A stretch of 64,000 nucleotides of DNA from Roseburia intestinalis L1-82 (GTDB lineage: Bacteria > Bacillota > Clostridia > Lachnospirales > Lachnospiraceae), in NCBI RefSeq assembly GCF_900537995.1, contig NZ_LR027880.1:4319501-4383500 (forward strand), in the 5' to 3' direction. Made by a program: the position numbers and the translations under genes. Numbering within the stretch: the first letter of the stretch is position 1; every line of letters begins with the position of its first letter. Shown here piece by piece: positions 45,161 through 54,494 of this stretch. Below the pieces are notes generated by a model, which worked only from the letters and a program-made list of their open reading frames with translations, ran no database searches and had not been told where the DNA came from.

Positions 45161-45333
45161 AACGTAATATCCTCCACGGACACTCCAAGAGATGCCAGCT
45201 TTGCAATCGTCACTTTGATCTGATACTCCAGCTCCTGATTTTCCACCCCATTGTTTGCACGTTTGATGCGCTGTAAATCTGTATATTTATCAATTAAAAC
45301 CGTGATCAGTTCTTTTTCTGTCATATCCTCCAT
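45157..45333 (-). CDS. Small hypothetical protein, translationally coupled to the truncated LuxR gene
   Basis: A 58-residue charged, helix-prone protein (EKELITVLIDKYTDLQRIKR in its first half). I do not recognise it. The start at 45333 is tentative (MEDMTEKEL); another ATG lies three codons on, close to GGAGG. Its TGA stop overlaps the next ATG. It was probably the first gene of the now decayed cluster. Open frame continues 27 codons upstream without a ribosome site. Confidence 0.5.
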   Translation of the reverse strand: MEDMTEKELITVLIDKYTDLQRIKRANNGVENQELEYQIKVTIAKLASLGVSVEDITL

Positions 45334-45502
45334 CCTCACTACCGCCTTTCTCCGATATAAAAAATAATAGCCTGCGCTTTGCGAACATTCTATTGTTGTG
45401 AATTGTATCTGCATTCTGTAATTTTCTATATTTTAGCGGATTTTATTTTTGGTGTAAACATGCAACTTCCATTTATCTTTTGTACTTCCCGCCATCTGTT
45501 TC

Positions 45503-45535
45503 CTGCTGTTGTTCACACCTATTGTGTGAACAGCA
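45503..45535. other. Hairpin between two minus-strand genes
   Basis: CTGCTGTTGTTCACAC and GTGTGAACAGCAG form a long stem with one three-base bulge and a 5-nt loop. It lies 90 nt after the Big_2 protein stop and 170 nt before the small-protein gene. Without a clear T-run it may be an operator (GTTCACAC/GTGTGAAC is a perfect palindrome) or a terminator. The rest of 45334-45624 shows nothing else. Confidence 0.45.
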
Positions 45536-45624
45536 GCAATTTTCTTTCACAATCTGATGCCATGCCTGACTTTGTGCTTTTGTTCCTATTCCAGTTTTTG
45601 TCTATACAACAATCCCTGCACCTT

Positions 45625-46644
45625 TTATTCCTTCTCTTTCACATACACCGTCATGCGTTCCTTTGTTCCATCCTCACTGGCGTAGACATAAGACCTGCCA
45701 GCTGCTTTCGCAGTGATAACCCCGTTTGCATCTACCGACACCACATTGGAGTTAGAGCAGGAATACGCCGGCTGATTGCCGGAAGATACCGTCGCATTTA
45801 CTCTTGCACGTTCCCCCGGATGAAGTGTAATCGTCGTCTGCTCAAATGTAATCTTTGGAGATCTGACCGTCACTTCACAATTTTTGCTGACTCCATCTAC
45901 GGTTACAGTAATGACTGCCGTTCCATGTTTGACCGCGGTTACTTTTCCTGTTTCATCCACAGTCGCCACACTTTTTTTGTTGGTTTTCCACACTGGTGTT
46001 GTTTTTGACGTGGAAGATACCTTAAGTTTATACTTTTCCCGTCTGTATAACGAAATTTTAGACGGCATCAGGCGGACTGTCGGACTTTTTACTGTCACTT
46101 TACAATTCACAGATGTACCGTCAACCTTTGCAGTAACCGTAGTTGTTCCCGGCTTCTTTGCTGTTACTTTTCCATTTTCACTTACCGATGCAATGCTTGT
46201 CTTTGCCGACTTCCACGTTACCTTATGCCCGGTGGATGAGGCTGCCGTAAGCACTGCACTTTCCCCATTTTCCAATATCAGGCTGGTCTTATTTAAGGTA
46301 ACTTTTGTCTTTGTGACAGTAACCTTACAGCTTGCCTCCGCATTTTTTGTTTTTGCCGTAATCGTCGCACTTCCCGCCTTTTTTGCGGTGATTTTTCCGT
46401 AGGTATTAACCGATGCGACCTTTGAATCACTGGATGTAAATGTCGGTTTTTTACTGCCGGATGAAACCACAGACAGACAATAAGTGTCCCCTGTTTTTAA
46501 TGTTTTTTCATATGCACTTAAGAAAATGAACCCATATCCTGAGGCTGCATATACTTCTACTTTCTGATACTCTGAAATAAAAAGCATGGAAACCATGCAG
46601 AGGATGGCTAATGCCACCCGGATGACTTTTTTTCCTGATTTCAT
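45625..46644 (-). CDS. Secreted protein of four Ig-like Big_2 domains
   Basis: A 339-residue extracellular protein: signal peptide about 1-34, then four Big_2 repeats of 70-75 residues (each with the pattern ...KVASVNTYGKITAKKAGSA..., e.g. SIASVSENGKVTAKKPGTTT). Such domains serve as surface spacers or adhesins. There is no catalytic domain and no sortase motif. The repeats resemble the single Big_2 module of the xylanase at 12500-16618. The ATG at 46644 follows GGGGGAAA; an ATG-less 5-codon extension upstream was not used. Probably monocistronic. Confidence 0.9.
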   Translation of the reverse strand: MKSGKKVIRVALAILCMVSMLFISEYQKVEVYAASGYGFIFLSAYEKTLKTGDTYCLSVVSSGSKKPTFTSSDSKVASVNTYGKITAKKAGSATITAKTKNAEASCKVTVTKTKVTLNKTSLILENGESAVLTAASSTGHKVTWKSAKTSIASVSENGKVTAKKPGTTTVTAKVDGTSVNCKVTVKSPTVRLMPSKISLYRREKYKLKVSSTSKTTPVWKTNKKSVATVDETGKVTAVKHGTAVITVTVDGVSKNCEVTVRSPKITFEQTTITLHPGERARVNATVSSGNQPAYSCSNSNVVSVDANGVITAKAAGRSYVYASEDGTKERMTVYVKEKE

Positions 46645-46764
46645 AGATATTTCCCCCAATCCTTCTCTGATTAATAGATGATATATTTCACAGATAAACC
46701 TGTTTTTGCGGACAGATATCTGTCATCAAAACCATCTATTTTTTCGGATGGCGGGAATCGTACA

Positions 46765-46807
46765 AAAGAAAAGACTCTCCGGCGCATTTTCCCCACCAAA
46801 GAGCCTT
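46765..46807 (-). terminator. Terminator of the iron ABC transporter operon
   Basis: Minus-strand stem AAGGCTCTTTGG / CCGGAGAGTCTT with a 13-nt loop, followed by TTCTTTTG. It lies 45 nt after the ATPase stop. Confidence 0.7.
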
Positions 46808-46851
46808 AATATTAAATTATCATAGTCAATTACGGTTGTAAATCGAACAAA

Positions 46852-47652
46852 TCATAAAGTTTTTATAACTCTGTCAAATTCCATACAGATCGGGTATCCT
46901 CCATCACTCATCACCAGTTTTGCATCAATCCCATAAATTTCCCGGATATTTTCCCTCGTGATCACATCTGCCGGTCTTCCCTCACAGACAACCTTACCAT
47001 TTTTCAGTCCAATAATGTGATCTGCAAAGCGGCAGGCTTCGTTTAAGTCATGCAGCACCATCACGATCGTAAGCTGTTTTTCCCGATTCATGCGCTCTAA
47101 AAGCTGCAGCACGTCCAGCTGATATGCCATATCCAGATATGTCGTCGGCTCATCAAGCAAGATCATTTCCGTCTCCTGCGCAAGTGTCATGGCGATCCAT
47201 GCGCGCTGTCTCTGTCCGCCGGATAATTCTGTCACAGGGCGGCCGGAAATTTCTGTCAGACCTGTTTTTTCAAGTGCCCAGTCCACCTGCTCTATGTCGT
47301 GGCGGCTCATGCCTCCAATCGCTTTGCGGTAAGGAAAACGTCCGTAGGAAACCAGCTCACGCACGGTAATTGCATCCGGACAGGTCGGAGTCTGCGGGAG
47401 AACAGCAACTTTTTTGGCGATATGTTCTGCTTTTTCTTTGCGGATATCCATTCCATCAATCCGGACTTCACCCCTCTTTGCAGGCAAAATTCTTGAAATC
47501 ACTTTCAACAGCGTGGATTTTCCACAGCCGTTTGCACCGATAATGATCGTGATGTTTCCCTTCGGTATTTTTAAATTCATCTCCTCTATGATCATGCGAT
47601 CCTCATATGCCGCCCAGAGTCCTTTTACCTCTATCGCATTTATTGTTTCCAT
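46852..47652 (-). CDS. Iron/siderophore ABC transporter ATP-binding protein (FecE/FhuC type)
   Basis: A 266-residue ATPase: Walker A GANGCGKST (39-47), signature ELSGGQRQRAWIAMTLAQ, Walker B ILLDEPTTYLD and switch VLHDLNEA. The TTYLD form after Walker B is typical of the iron-chelate and B12 importers. Fourth gene of the operon, 7 nt after the permease. Confidence 0.95.
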   Translation of the reverse strand: METINAIEVKGLWAAYEDRMIIEEMNLKIPKGNITIIIGANGCGKSTLLKVISRILPAKRGEVRIDGMDIRKEKAEHIAKKVAVLPQTPTCPDAITVRELVSYGRFPYRKAIGGMSRHDIEQVDWALEKTGLTEISGRPVTELSGGQRQRAWIAMTLAQETEMILLDEPTTYLDMAYQLDVLQLLERMNREKQLTIVMVLHDLNEACRFADHIIGLKNGKVVCEGRPADVITRENIREIYGIDAKLVMSDGGYPICMEFDRVIKTL

Positions 47653-47659
47653 ATCCTCG

Positions 47660-48670
47660 CTACTCCTTCCACATCAGGTATACAAAATACGGTACACCAA
47701 CCAGCGACACCGCAATTCCCGCCGGAATCTCGATTGGTGAAAATAAATTTCTTGCGACCGTATCTGCAAAAATCAGCATGACTGCAGCGATCAAAGACGC
47801 AAGAAGCAGTGATACCCGGTGTCCGTTTCCAACAACTTTTTTTGCTGCATGCGGCGCAAGCAGTCCGATAAAGCCGATATTTCCGGCAAATGCAGTCGAT
47901 GCTCCCGCAAGAATAACTGCACAGAGCAACATTTTTTTCCGTTCACGCTCGATGGAAATTCCCCAGCCAATCGCCGTTTCATCCGAAAAACTTAATGCGT
48001 CCAACATTCGGCCTTTATAAAAAATATATGCCCCACCAAGTAAAATCACGGGTACCAAAGCTCTGACGTATGCCCATCCGGCCCCCCAGAGTGAGCCGGA
48101 CGTCCAGATCATTACCCGGTTGTAATCCCCAGGACCTCCCTTGAACATAAAAAAAGTGATAAACGCATTTAGTCCGGCATTGATCCCAATTCCGGTCAAA
48201 AGCAGACGTTTTGGTTTTAATCCTTTCCTGCTGGAAAGAAAATAAATACAAAATGCTGCCACAAGTGCCCCTGAAATTGCCATCAGTGGAAGCAGGTAAA
48301 TAGAAAATGTCCCAAGTTCACTGAAATATGCGTTCGTCTGAAACTGGATAAACAGCACTGCTGCCGTTGCACCACCCGCATTGATGCCGATGATTCCCGG
48401 GTCAGCGAGCTCATTCCTTGTCATTGTCTGTAAAACACCGCCCGATATCGCAAGCCCTGCCGCCACAAAAATACCAAGCAGGATACGCGGTAAACGGATT
48501 CCAAAAATTGCCGTATTCTGTATTTTGGTTCCATTTCCAAGCAGCGTCGCAATGACCTCATGCACCGATATCTCATAACTTCCCCAGCAAAGTCCTAAAA
48601 GGATGGCACAGAAAAACAATACAATCACGCACGCAAAAACTGCTGTTTTTCTTTTTTTCATACGCATCAT
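47660..48670 (-). CDS. Iron/siderophore ABC transporter permease (FecD type)
   Basis: A 336-residue FecCD-family permease with about nine membrane segments; GFIGLLAPHAAK and RNELADPGIIGINAGG are family signatures. Its first ATG overlaps the stop of the preceding permease (ATGA), so translation is coupled. Pairs with the FecC-type gene as a heterodimer. Confidence 0.94.
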   Translation of the reverse strand: MMRMKKRKTAVFACVIVLFFCAILLGLCWGSYEISVHEVIATLLGNGTKIQNTAIFGIRLPRILLGIFVAAGLAISGGVLQTMTRNELADPGIIGINAGGATAAVLFIQFQTNAYFSELGTFSIYLLPLMAISGALVAAFCIYFLSSRKGLKPKRLLLTGIGINAGLNAFITFFMFKGGPGDYNRVMIWTSGSLWGAGWAYVRALVPVILLGGAYIFYKGRMLDALSFSDETAIGWGISIERERKKMLLCAVILAGASTAFAGNIGFIGLLAPHAAKKVVGNGHRVSLLLASLIAAVMLIFADTVARNLFSPIEIPAGIAVSLVGVPYFVYLMWKE

Positions 48671-49662
48671 CCCCGCTCCTTTCCTGCCATATACAAAAAG
48701 AACGGCACTCCAAGCATTGCTGTAAAAATTCCAATCGGTACTTCATATGGCTGATAAATCATGCGCGCTGCAATATCCGCATAAGTTAAAAGTACTGCGC
48801 CACACAGAAAACTAAGCGGAATTACCCGCCTGTAATCTGTGCCGGCAAACAACCTTATCGTTTGTGGAATCATAAGTCCGACAAAACCTATTGTTTTTCC
48901 CACCACCACTGCTGCCGCACATAACGGAATCATCAAAAGAATTGTGATAAGGCGCACCCTCTGCGGATGGATACCAAGTCCGGTTGCCATATCATCTCCG
49001 AGACTGATCACATTAATTTTCGGTGCAAGGAGCACTGCTGCTAAAAATCCCGGTATCCCTACCGCTAAAATAATTTTTACATCCAGCCACGTTGCCCCGC
49101 GAAATCCACCGGATACCCAGAATCCAACCATCTGTGACTGATTCGACAAAAGGCCCGCCACCGAAGTGAGTGCCGTAAAAAAAGTACTCATTGCCGTTCC
49201 CGCTAAAAGTAATTTTGTAATGCTTAAATTTCCCGGATTTTTCATGGTAAATATAAGTACAGGCACACCGGAAAAAAACGCTCCAAGCAATGCTGCAAGC
49301 AGCGTATTTCCTGCAGTTGCACCAATTCCTGATGCGTAAAGAAGGGCGACAAAAAGCGTCGCCCCCTGACTGATTCCGAGCAGTGACGGTTCCGCAATCG
49401 GATTTCGCGTCACCCCCTGCATCATTGCTCCGGTCATTCCAAGGATACCGCCTGTCACCAGTACACAGATCACCCTCGGAAGCCGTACGTCGCGGATCAT
49501 CATATCCGTAAGAGATCCTGTATTATGAAAAATGCCATTCCAGATATCCACCAGCAGAATCTCCATGGCGCCCATACAGACCGCAAGCAAAATTCCCGGT
49601 ATCAGCAGACAGACACCTGCAATCGCAACACCCCAGGTCCGCTTAATTCTTTGCCGTTCCAT
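48667..49662 (-). CDS. Iron/siderophore ABC transporter permease (FecC type)
   Basis: A 331-residue FecCD permease, partner of the next gene; TRNPIAEPSLLGISQGA and GFVGLMIPQTIRL are the family motifs. Its start overlaps the end of the binding-protein gene by 20 nt. Confidence 0.94.
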   Translation of the reverse strand: MERQRIKRTWGVAIAGVCLLIPGILLAVCMGAMEILLVDIWNGIFHNTGSLTDMMIRDVRLPRVICVLVTGGILGMTGAMMQGVTRNPIAEPSLLGISQGATLFVALLYASGIGATAGNTLLAALLGAFFSGVPVLIFTMKNPGNLSITKLLLAGTAMSTFFTALTSVAGLLSNQSQMVGFWVSGGFRGATWLDVKIILAVGIPGFLAAVLLAPKINVISLGDDMATGLGIHPQRVRLITILLMIPLCAAAVVVGKTIGFVGLMIPQTIRLFAGTDYRRVIPLSFLCGAVLLTYADIAARMIYQPYEVPIGIFTAMLGVPFFLYMAGKERG

Positions 49663-50692
49663 CTAACATCTCCAAAATCTCATCTAAAAGCAGCTCACGT
49701 CCGATCGGACTGTAACCCTGATTAAAATACGGTGATGCCGGAAGTTCTACCACCTGTCCGCTCTGTACTGCCGGCAGACTATTCCAGACTGCATTCTGGT
49801 CAAGTTCTGCTTTGTCTTCATCCGTTGCCATCAGGAAAATATAATCTGCTCCGATCGATGCCAGACCTTCATATGTTACGACCGGCAGGGAAATATCACT
49901 CTGCTCCGGCAGACCTTCCGGTTTTGCAAGTCCCATATCTTCATAAAGCACACTTCCAAATCCGGCACCTGTGAATACAAAGAACTGTCCACCGCTCGCT
50001 AAAAATGACAGATAACTGGTATCCTCTCCATACGCAGCACGAACTGCTTCTCCTGCTTCTTTCGCCTTCTCTTCATATGCACTGATCCACTGATCTGCCG
50101 CATCCTCTCTGCCAAATACCTGTGCAAGCGTGCGGATATCTTCTTTCCAGTTCAGCGCTTCTAACTGGATCATGACTGTCGGTGCGATCTCAGAAAGCTG
50201 GTCATACATTTTTTCCTGAACCGTGGAAATGATAATCAGGTCCGGATCTAAATTCATGACTGCCTCAATATCCATCGTATCCTGCATACTGTAACCTAAA
50301 ATTTCAGCTCCCTGTAATGTATCCTCAAGATAGGTTGGGAATTTTGTATAGTCATAAGCATCACTGTTTGCGGTTCCCACAACGGAATAGCCAAGGATCG
50401 ATAAGATATCACTGTTGCCGCTTAAATCTACGATCCTCTGAGGATCTGCCGGAATCTCCACCTCACCGCGGACGTCCGTCACAATAATTGTCTCACCATT
50501 TTGTCCTTCCCCGGTTATCTGCGCTTCGCTCTCCGGTACTGCGGATGCCTGATCCTCTGTACTCTCCTGCACCGTATTTGTGTTACTTCCTGTGTCTGCA
50601 TTTGCGTTGCTGCCTGTATTCCCACATCCCGCTAACAGGGTGATGGTAAGCATACCTGCCGTGATAATGGAAAATAAATGATTTTTTTTCAT
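49643..50692 (-). CDS. Iron-siderophore ABC transporter binding lipoprotein
   Basis: A 349-residue lipoprotein: signal ending LLAGC (Cys23), a linker rich in Asn, Thr, Ser and Gln to about 60, then a class III periplasmic-binding fold (TIIVTDVRGEVEIPADPQRIV; INLDPDLI-like MNLDPDLIIIST). It binds a ferric siderophore or heme-like chelate. AAGGAG lies before the ATG. The AraC-type gene diverges from it, suggesting ligand-dependent activation. Confidence 0.94.
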   Translation of the reverse strand: MKKNHLFSIITAGMLTITLLAGCGNTGSNANADTGSNTNTVQESTEDQASAVPESEAQITGEGQNGETIIVTDVRGEVEIPADPQRIVDLSGNSDILSILGYSVVGTANSDAYDYTKFPTYLEDTLQGAEILGYSMQDTMDIEAVMNLDPDLIIISTVQEKMYDQLSEIAPTVMIQLEALNWKEDIRTLAQVFGREDAADQWISAYEEKAKEAGEAVRAAYGEDTSYLSFLASGGQFFVFTGAGFGSVLYEDMGLAKPEGLPEQSDISLPVVTYEGLASIGADYIFLMATDEDKAELDQNAVWNSLPAVQSGQVVELPASPYFNQGYSPIGRELLLDEILEMLDGTAKN

Positions 50693-50760
50693 GTAAAAGT
50701 TCTCCTTTATGTTTTGTTTTCATTCTTCGCAATTGTTTTGTCTGCAAACTGCAAGATATA

Positions 50761-50859
50761 TTGCAAGTGTTAGTTTGCGCTAACAAAAGTAAGTCCATTT
50801 TATCATGCATTTGATTGTTTGCAAGTGTTGCATGGATATTGATAATTTTTGTTTATCAA
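50761..50859. promoter_or_regulatory. Divergent control region of the iron operon and AraC gene
   Basis: Three patterns lie here: the direct repeat TTGCAAGTGTT at 50761-50771 and 50819-50829 (AraC-like spacing of 58 bp); a near-palindrome GTTAGTTTGCGCTAAC at 50769-50784; and TTGATAA/TTATCAA inverted repeats at 50839-50859, similar to a Fur-type site. The region separates the binding-protein and regulator genes. Iron control plus autoregulated activation is a fair inference. Confidence 0.5.
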
Positions 50860-50924
50860 ATGATTATTTTATTGCGGGAATGGGGAAAATGGGGTGTAGA
50901 AATTAAGAAGGAGGTTTTTCTTAG

Positions 50925-52013
50925 ATGCTTGTTTCAAGTACAGATGAATTTCAGGCTTTTATGTTTGAACAGCTTCATTTCTTACCGGATGTGAAAGACA
51001 ATTATACATGTTATAGTGACAGGGAACACCCGGAAAGCGGGTATTGCTGTATCTATTGCCGCGAGGGGTGTTATCAGCTTGGGATTGCGGATTATACGAT
51101 TCCGGAGGATTTTTCGGTTTCTTTTCGGAATCCTGCGAGACAGCTTCGGTTTGGGGTAATGCTTTCCGGGAAGACGCATTTTAAGCTTTATCAAAAGGAT
51201 GCGGCTTCTTTTACACCTTCTTCTTTTATTGTGCTGGAGGAAAATATCAAAGGCCAGCAGGCATGGCGTGCCGGGGACCATTTTCACGGACTGGAACTGA
51301 CGGTTTCGGCTGATTTCATAGAAAATATTCTTCATCCTGTTTTTCCTGACTGTGTCAGTCTGTCCGCGTTTGAGGCAAATTATACCTATAAAATGCTCCC
51401 CACCGGAGTGATCAATCTGCTGAACCAGATGCATTTTCTGCATGAAAAGGATGCGCTTACACCGCTGTATTTAGAAGGACTGATCTTACAGTGTCTCGCA
51501 CTGCTTGCAGAAGAATTTGAGGAAAACTCATCTCATGTGATTGCACCCAAATCTGTTCCTGCCGGAACTTTGCCTGCAACATCTGTGCGGACCGCAATAA
51601 ATAAAGCTGGTCAACAACATATTCCACATGGCAAAGTAATGCACACAATAAAAGTCAGCGATACAAGAACGATTACGCTCTCAACCGCTGACCTTTCTGC
51701 TGTGCACCTCGCACACGATATTCTGACTGAAAAATATAAAAACCCGCCCACCGTCCATGAACTGAGTGAGCAGGTTTCTTTATCCATGCAAAAACTAAAT
51801 TATGCGTTTCTCCACGAATACGACACGACCATTTCCGACTATATTATCTCTCTTAAGATGGAATATGGGGCAAAACTGTTAAGTGAAACACTCCTTGGCA
51901 TCGATGAAATTGCATTACAGTGCGGTTATCATTACCCCGCTAATTTTATACGGATGTTTAAAAAATATTATGGGGTGACACCTTTGCAGTTTCGGAAATT
52001 CATCACCAGATAA
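50925..52013 (+). CDS. AraC-family transcriptional regulator of the iron operon
   Basis: A 362-residue protein with an N-terminal ligand-binding-like domain (no conserved motif) and a C-terminal AraC double helix-turn-helix (VHELSEQVSLSMQKLNYAFL, IDEIALQCGYHYPANFIRMF, YGVTPLQFRK). It resembles siderophore-sensing activators such as YbtA or PchR by position and layout. AAGGAGGT is 9 nt before the ATG. The 3' end overlaps lgt by 46 nt on the opposite strand. Confidence 0.92.
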   Translation: MLVSSTDEFQAFMFEQLHFLPDVKDNYTCYSDREHPESGYCCIYCREGCYQLGIADYTIPEDFSVSFRNPARQLRFGVMLSGKTHFKLYQKDAASFTPSSFIVLEENIKGQQAWRAGDHFHGLELTVSADFIENILHPVFPDCVSLSAFEANYTYKMLPTGVINLLNQMHFLHEKDALTPLYLEGLILQCLALLAEEFEENSSHVIAPKSVPAGTLPATSVRTAINKAGQQHIPHGKVMHTIKVSDTRTITLSTADLSAVHLAHDILTEKYKNPPTVHELSEQVSLSMQKLNYAFLHEYDTTISDYIISLKMEYGAKLLSETLLGIDEIALQCGYHYPANFIRMFKKYYGVTPLQFRKFITR

Positions 52014-52729
52014 AACACAACTCCCGCTGCCACAACTCCGATCGAAATGATCTGTGATGTGGAAAGCACTCCAATGCTTCCGCGGTAGTCGTTCCGGAAA
52101 AATTCAATAATAAATCTTCCGATTCCGTAAAGCACCATATATCCTGCTGCGACCTGTCCCTCTTTCGGTTTTCTTCCCGCATAGAGCAGTAACAGTCCGC
52201 AGATCAGGAAATCCCCGGCAGATGACATCAGCTGTGTCGGCAGAAGTTTTACACCGTTCGGAGCAAAGTCGGAGTGGGTAAATGTGATGCTAAACCACGA
52301 ATCCGTCTCCCTGCCGTAGCAGCAGCCTGCAAAGAAACAGCCGAGACGCCCGAATCCCTGTGCAAATGATACAGCAGGCATCACAAGATCAAAGTACGGC
52401 AGAAAACGTTCTTTTTTGACACGACAGTAGATCAGGCTGGCCAGCGCACCGCCGATGATCCCGCCGTAAACAACGTATCCGTTTTTAAAGTTCCAGAGTA
52501 TGGACGGATCTTTTAAAATCTCCGGGATCTCTACAATATAATAGAGCAGCCTGCAGCCGATCATTCCACCGAAGATTGCGCAGAAGAAGATTCCATAGAT
52601 AATATCCTCGTTCAAGCCACGTTTTTTTCCACGCTTTAAACACATCATAAGTGCCGCTGCAAAACCGATCGCAATCATAAGACCATACATATGAAATGTA
52701 ACCGGTCCTATCTTTATATCATTAAACAT
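51968..52729 (-). CDS. lgt: Prolipoprotein diacylglyceryl transferase
   Basis: A 253-residue membrane enzyme that attaches diacylglycerol to the lipobox Cys of lipoproteins. Seven hydrophobic segments, the signature GRLGCFFAGCCYGRE (family form GRxGNFxNxE-like, here with Cys), HxxY-type tail motif region VLYGIGRFIIEFFRNDYRG. All lipoproteins of this window would be its substrates. The 3' end overlaps the AraC gene in convergent orientation. Confidence 0.93.
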   Translation of the reverse strand: MFNDIKIGPVTFHMYGLMIAIGFAAALMMCLKRGKKRGLNEDIIYGIFFCAIFGGMIGCRLLYYIVEIPEILKDPSILWNFKNGYVVYGGIIGGALASLIYCRVKKERFLPYFDLVMPAVSFAQGFGRLGCFFAGCCYGRETDSWFSITFTHSDFAPNGVKLLPTQLMSSAGDFLICGLLLLYAGRKPKEGQVAAGYMVLYGIGRFIIEFFRNDYRGSIGVLSTSQIISIGVVAAGVVFYLVMNFRNCKGVTP

Positions 52730-52851
52730 ATATTTTAATTTATCCTTTCTGAATCACTCAAATACATACTGATTATGTTTCATATCTGTCATTTTCCACA
52801 CAAAATAATTTTTCTGCTGCTTTATACACAATATGGTTTTAAATAATCCAC

Positions 52852-53598
52852 TTAATACCCATAAATATCATAAATCTCATCTGTATACACGCCCTGTTCT
52901 TTATAAACGATCAGCGGTTTTTCCACGGCAAGTCTTGATTTTCCACCGCGCAGCCCCTCGATCAGCACCATATTCGGTTCTTTATCCACGAACGGATAGA
53001 CAAGCTGCATGCGCTTCGGCTCGATCTTGTACTCGACCATTTTACTCATGATCTCTGCGAGACGGAACGGCCGGTGCACCATATAAAACCTGCCTCCCGG
53101 CACAAGCATTTTCGCGGTTTCCCGCAAAATATCATCCAGTGTACATAGCACTTCATGTCTGGCGATCGCCTTTGCCGCAGACGGCGAATTTTGTCCATGT
53201 GTCCCGATCATATACGGCGGATTTGTGGTGATCACATCAAACGAAGATGCTCCAAATATCGCAGATGCCTCCTTGATATCTCCGGTCACGATCTCGATCT
53301 TATCCTCAAGATGGTTATAGCACACGCTCCGGCGTGCCATATCCGCACTTTCTTCCTGGATCTCAAGCGCCTTAAAATCTTCTGCTTCTGTTTTGGCTTC
53401 CATCAGGATCGGGATAATTCCCGTACCGGTACCAAGATCGAGCACGCGCTCCCCTTTTTTTGCCTTTGCAAACCCGGAAAGCAAAACGGCATCCATCCCA
53501 AAACAGAACCTTTTCGGATCCTGAATGATAAAATAGCCGTTGCGATGCAGTTCATCAAGTCTCTCCTGTTCATAAACCAGATTATTTGGCATCGTCAA
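52852..53598 (-). CDS. trmN6: tRNA1(Val) A37 N6-methyltransferase-like protein
   Basis: A 248-residue Rossmann-fold methyltransferase (YabB/YfiC family): SAM site LDLGTGTGIIPILM (about 55-68) and the amino-methyltransferase motif TNPPY (about 128-132). It should methylate adenine 37 in a tRNA. The frame starts at TTG 53598 (GGAGG 11 nt before) or ATG 53592; either overlaps ricT by 11-17 nt. Located as in the yabB position of the Bacillus cluster. Confidence 0.88.
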   Translation of the reverse strand: MTMPNNLVYEQERLDELHRNGYFIIQDPKRFCFGMDAVLLSGFAKAKKGERVLDLGTGTGIIPILMEAKTEAEDFKALEIQEESADMARRSVCYNHLEDKIEIVTGDIKEASAIFGASSFDVITTNPPYMIGTHGQNSPSAAKAIARHEVLCTLDDILRETAKMLVPGGRFYMVHRPFRLAEIMSKMVEYKIEPKRMQLVYPFVDKEPNMVLIEGLRGGKSRLAVEKPLIVYKEQGVYTDEIYDIYGY

Positions 53599-54493
53599 TT
53601 TTGGATTTTCCTCCCTTATCTTCTAATGCGGAAAGTTCCTTTAATTCCTGCGCAGTCAGCTTTACATGATCTCTTCTGCGTTTTGACTTGAATTTCAGCT
53701 GATCCACAGAGTAATCACGGATTTCCTTTTCGTCATCCACTTCCACGAGTACTTTGACCATCTGGCGCAGTACACTGACGGAAGATACCTCTCCCTTTAA
53801 GCCATCATCCGTGGTCACATAATCCCCCACATTTGGCAGACGGCTGTTTAAATATTCATAAGTTTCTTCTTCATTTTTCAGACAGCACATCAGGCGTCCA
53901 CAGACACCGGAAATCTTTGTCGGATTTAAGGACAGATTCTGCTCTTTTGCCATCTTGATGGATACCGGGACAAACTCGGAAAGATAGGAATGACAGCAAA
54001 GTTCTCTTCCACAGATTCCAATCCCACCCATGATCTTTGTCTCATCACGGACACCGATCTGGCGCAGCTCGATTCTGGTCCGGAAAACCGCTGCAAGATC
54101 TTTTACCAGCTCGCGGAAATCGATACGTCCGTCCGCCGTAAAATAAAAGAGCAGCTTATTATTGTCAAACGTGTACTCCGCCTCCACCAGCTTCATATCA
54201 AGCTTATGTTTTGCTATCTTTTCCAGGCAGATCTTAAATGCCTCTTTTTCTTTTTCACGGTTCTTTAATGCTGTCTTTTCATCTGCCTCCGTTGCAATAC
54301 GGATGACCGGTTTTAACGGCTGGATCACGCTGTCATCATTCACTTCCCTTGTCGGTATCATGACTGTTCCCAGCTCCACTCCACGCGCAGTTTCCACAAT
54401 TACGTGCATTCCTGCAGTCAGATCCAGATTTCCCGGTCCGAAATAATAAATTTTACCGGCATTCCGGAAACGGACTCCTACTATTTTTATCAT
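53582..54493 (-). CDS. ricT: PSP1 domain protein (RicT/YaaT)
   Basis: A 303-residue protein with the PSP1 domain. ECC-like CGRELCCHSYLSEFVPVSIKMAKEQNLSLNPTKISG and CGRLMCCLKNEEETY contain the conserved Cys pairs that ligate an Fe-S cluster in the RicAFT complex, where it helps RNase Y process mRNA and the phosphorelay. Overlaps trmN6; two nt after holB. GGAG 7 nt before the ATG. Confidence 0.94.
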   Translation of the reverse strand: MIKIVGVRFRNAGKIYYFGPGNLDLTAGMHVIVETARGVELGTVMIPTREVNDDSVIQPLKPVIRIATEADEKTALKNREKEKEAFKICLEKIAKHKLDMKLVEAEYTFDNNKLLFYFTADGRIDFRELVKDLAAVFRTRIELRQIGVRDETKIMGGIGICGRELCCHSYLSEFVPVSIKMAKEQNLSLNPTKISGVCGRLMCCLKNEEETYEYLNSRLPNVGDYVTTDDGLKGEVSSVSVLRQMVKVLVEVDDEKEIRDYSVDQLKFKSKRRRDHVKLTAQELKELSALEDKGGKSKIDDAK

Positions 54494-54494
54494 G

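Noticed and set aside
45379..46008. A 209-codon plus-strand open frame opposite the Big_2 gene
   Set aside because: It runs antisense through the Big_2 repeats, has no ribosome-binding site, and its product is basic and Cys/His/Phe-rich as expected for a reverse-strand shadow.
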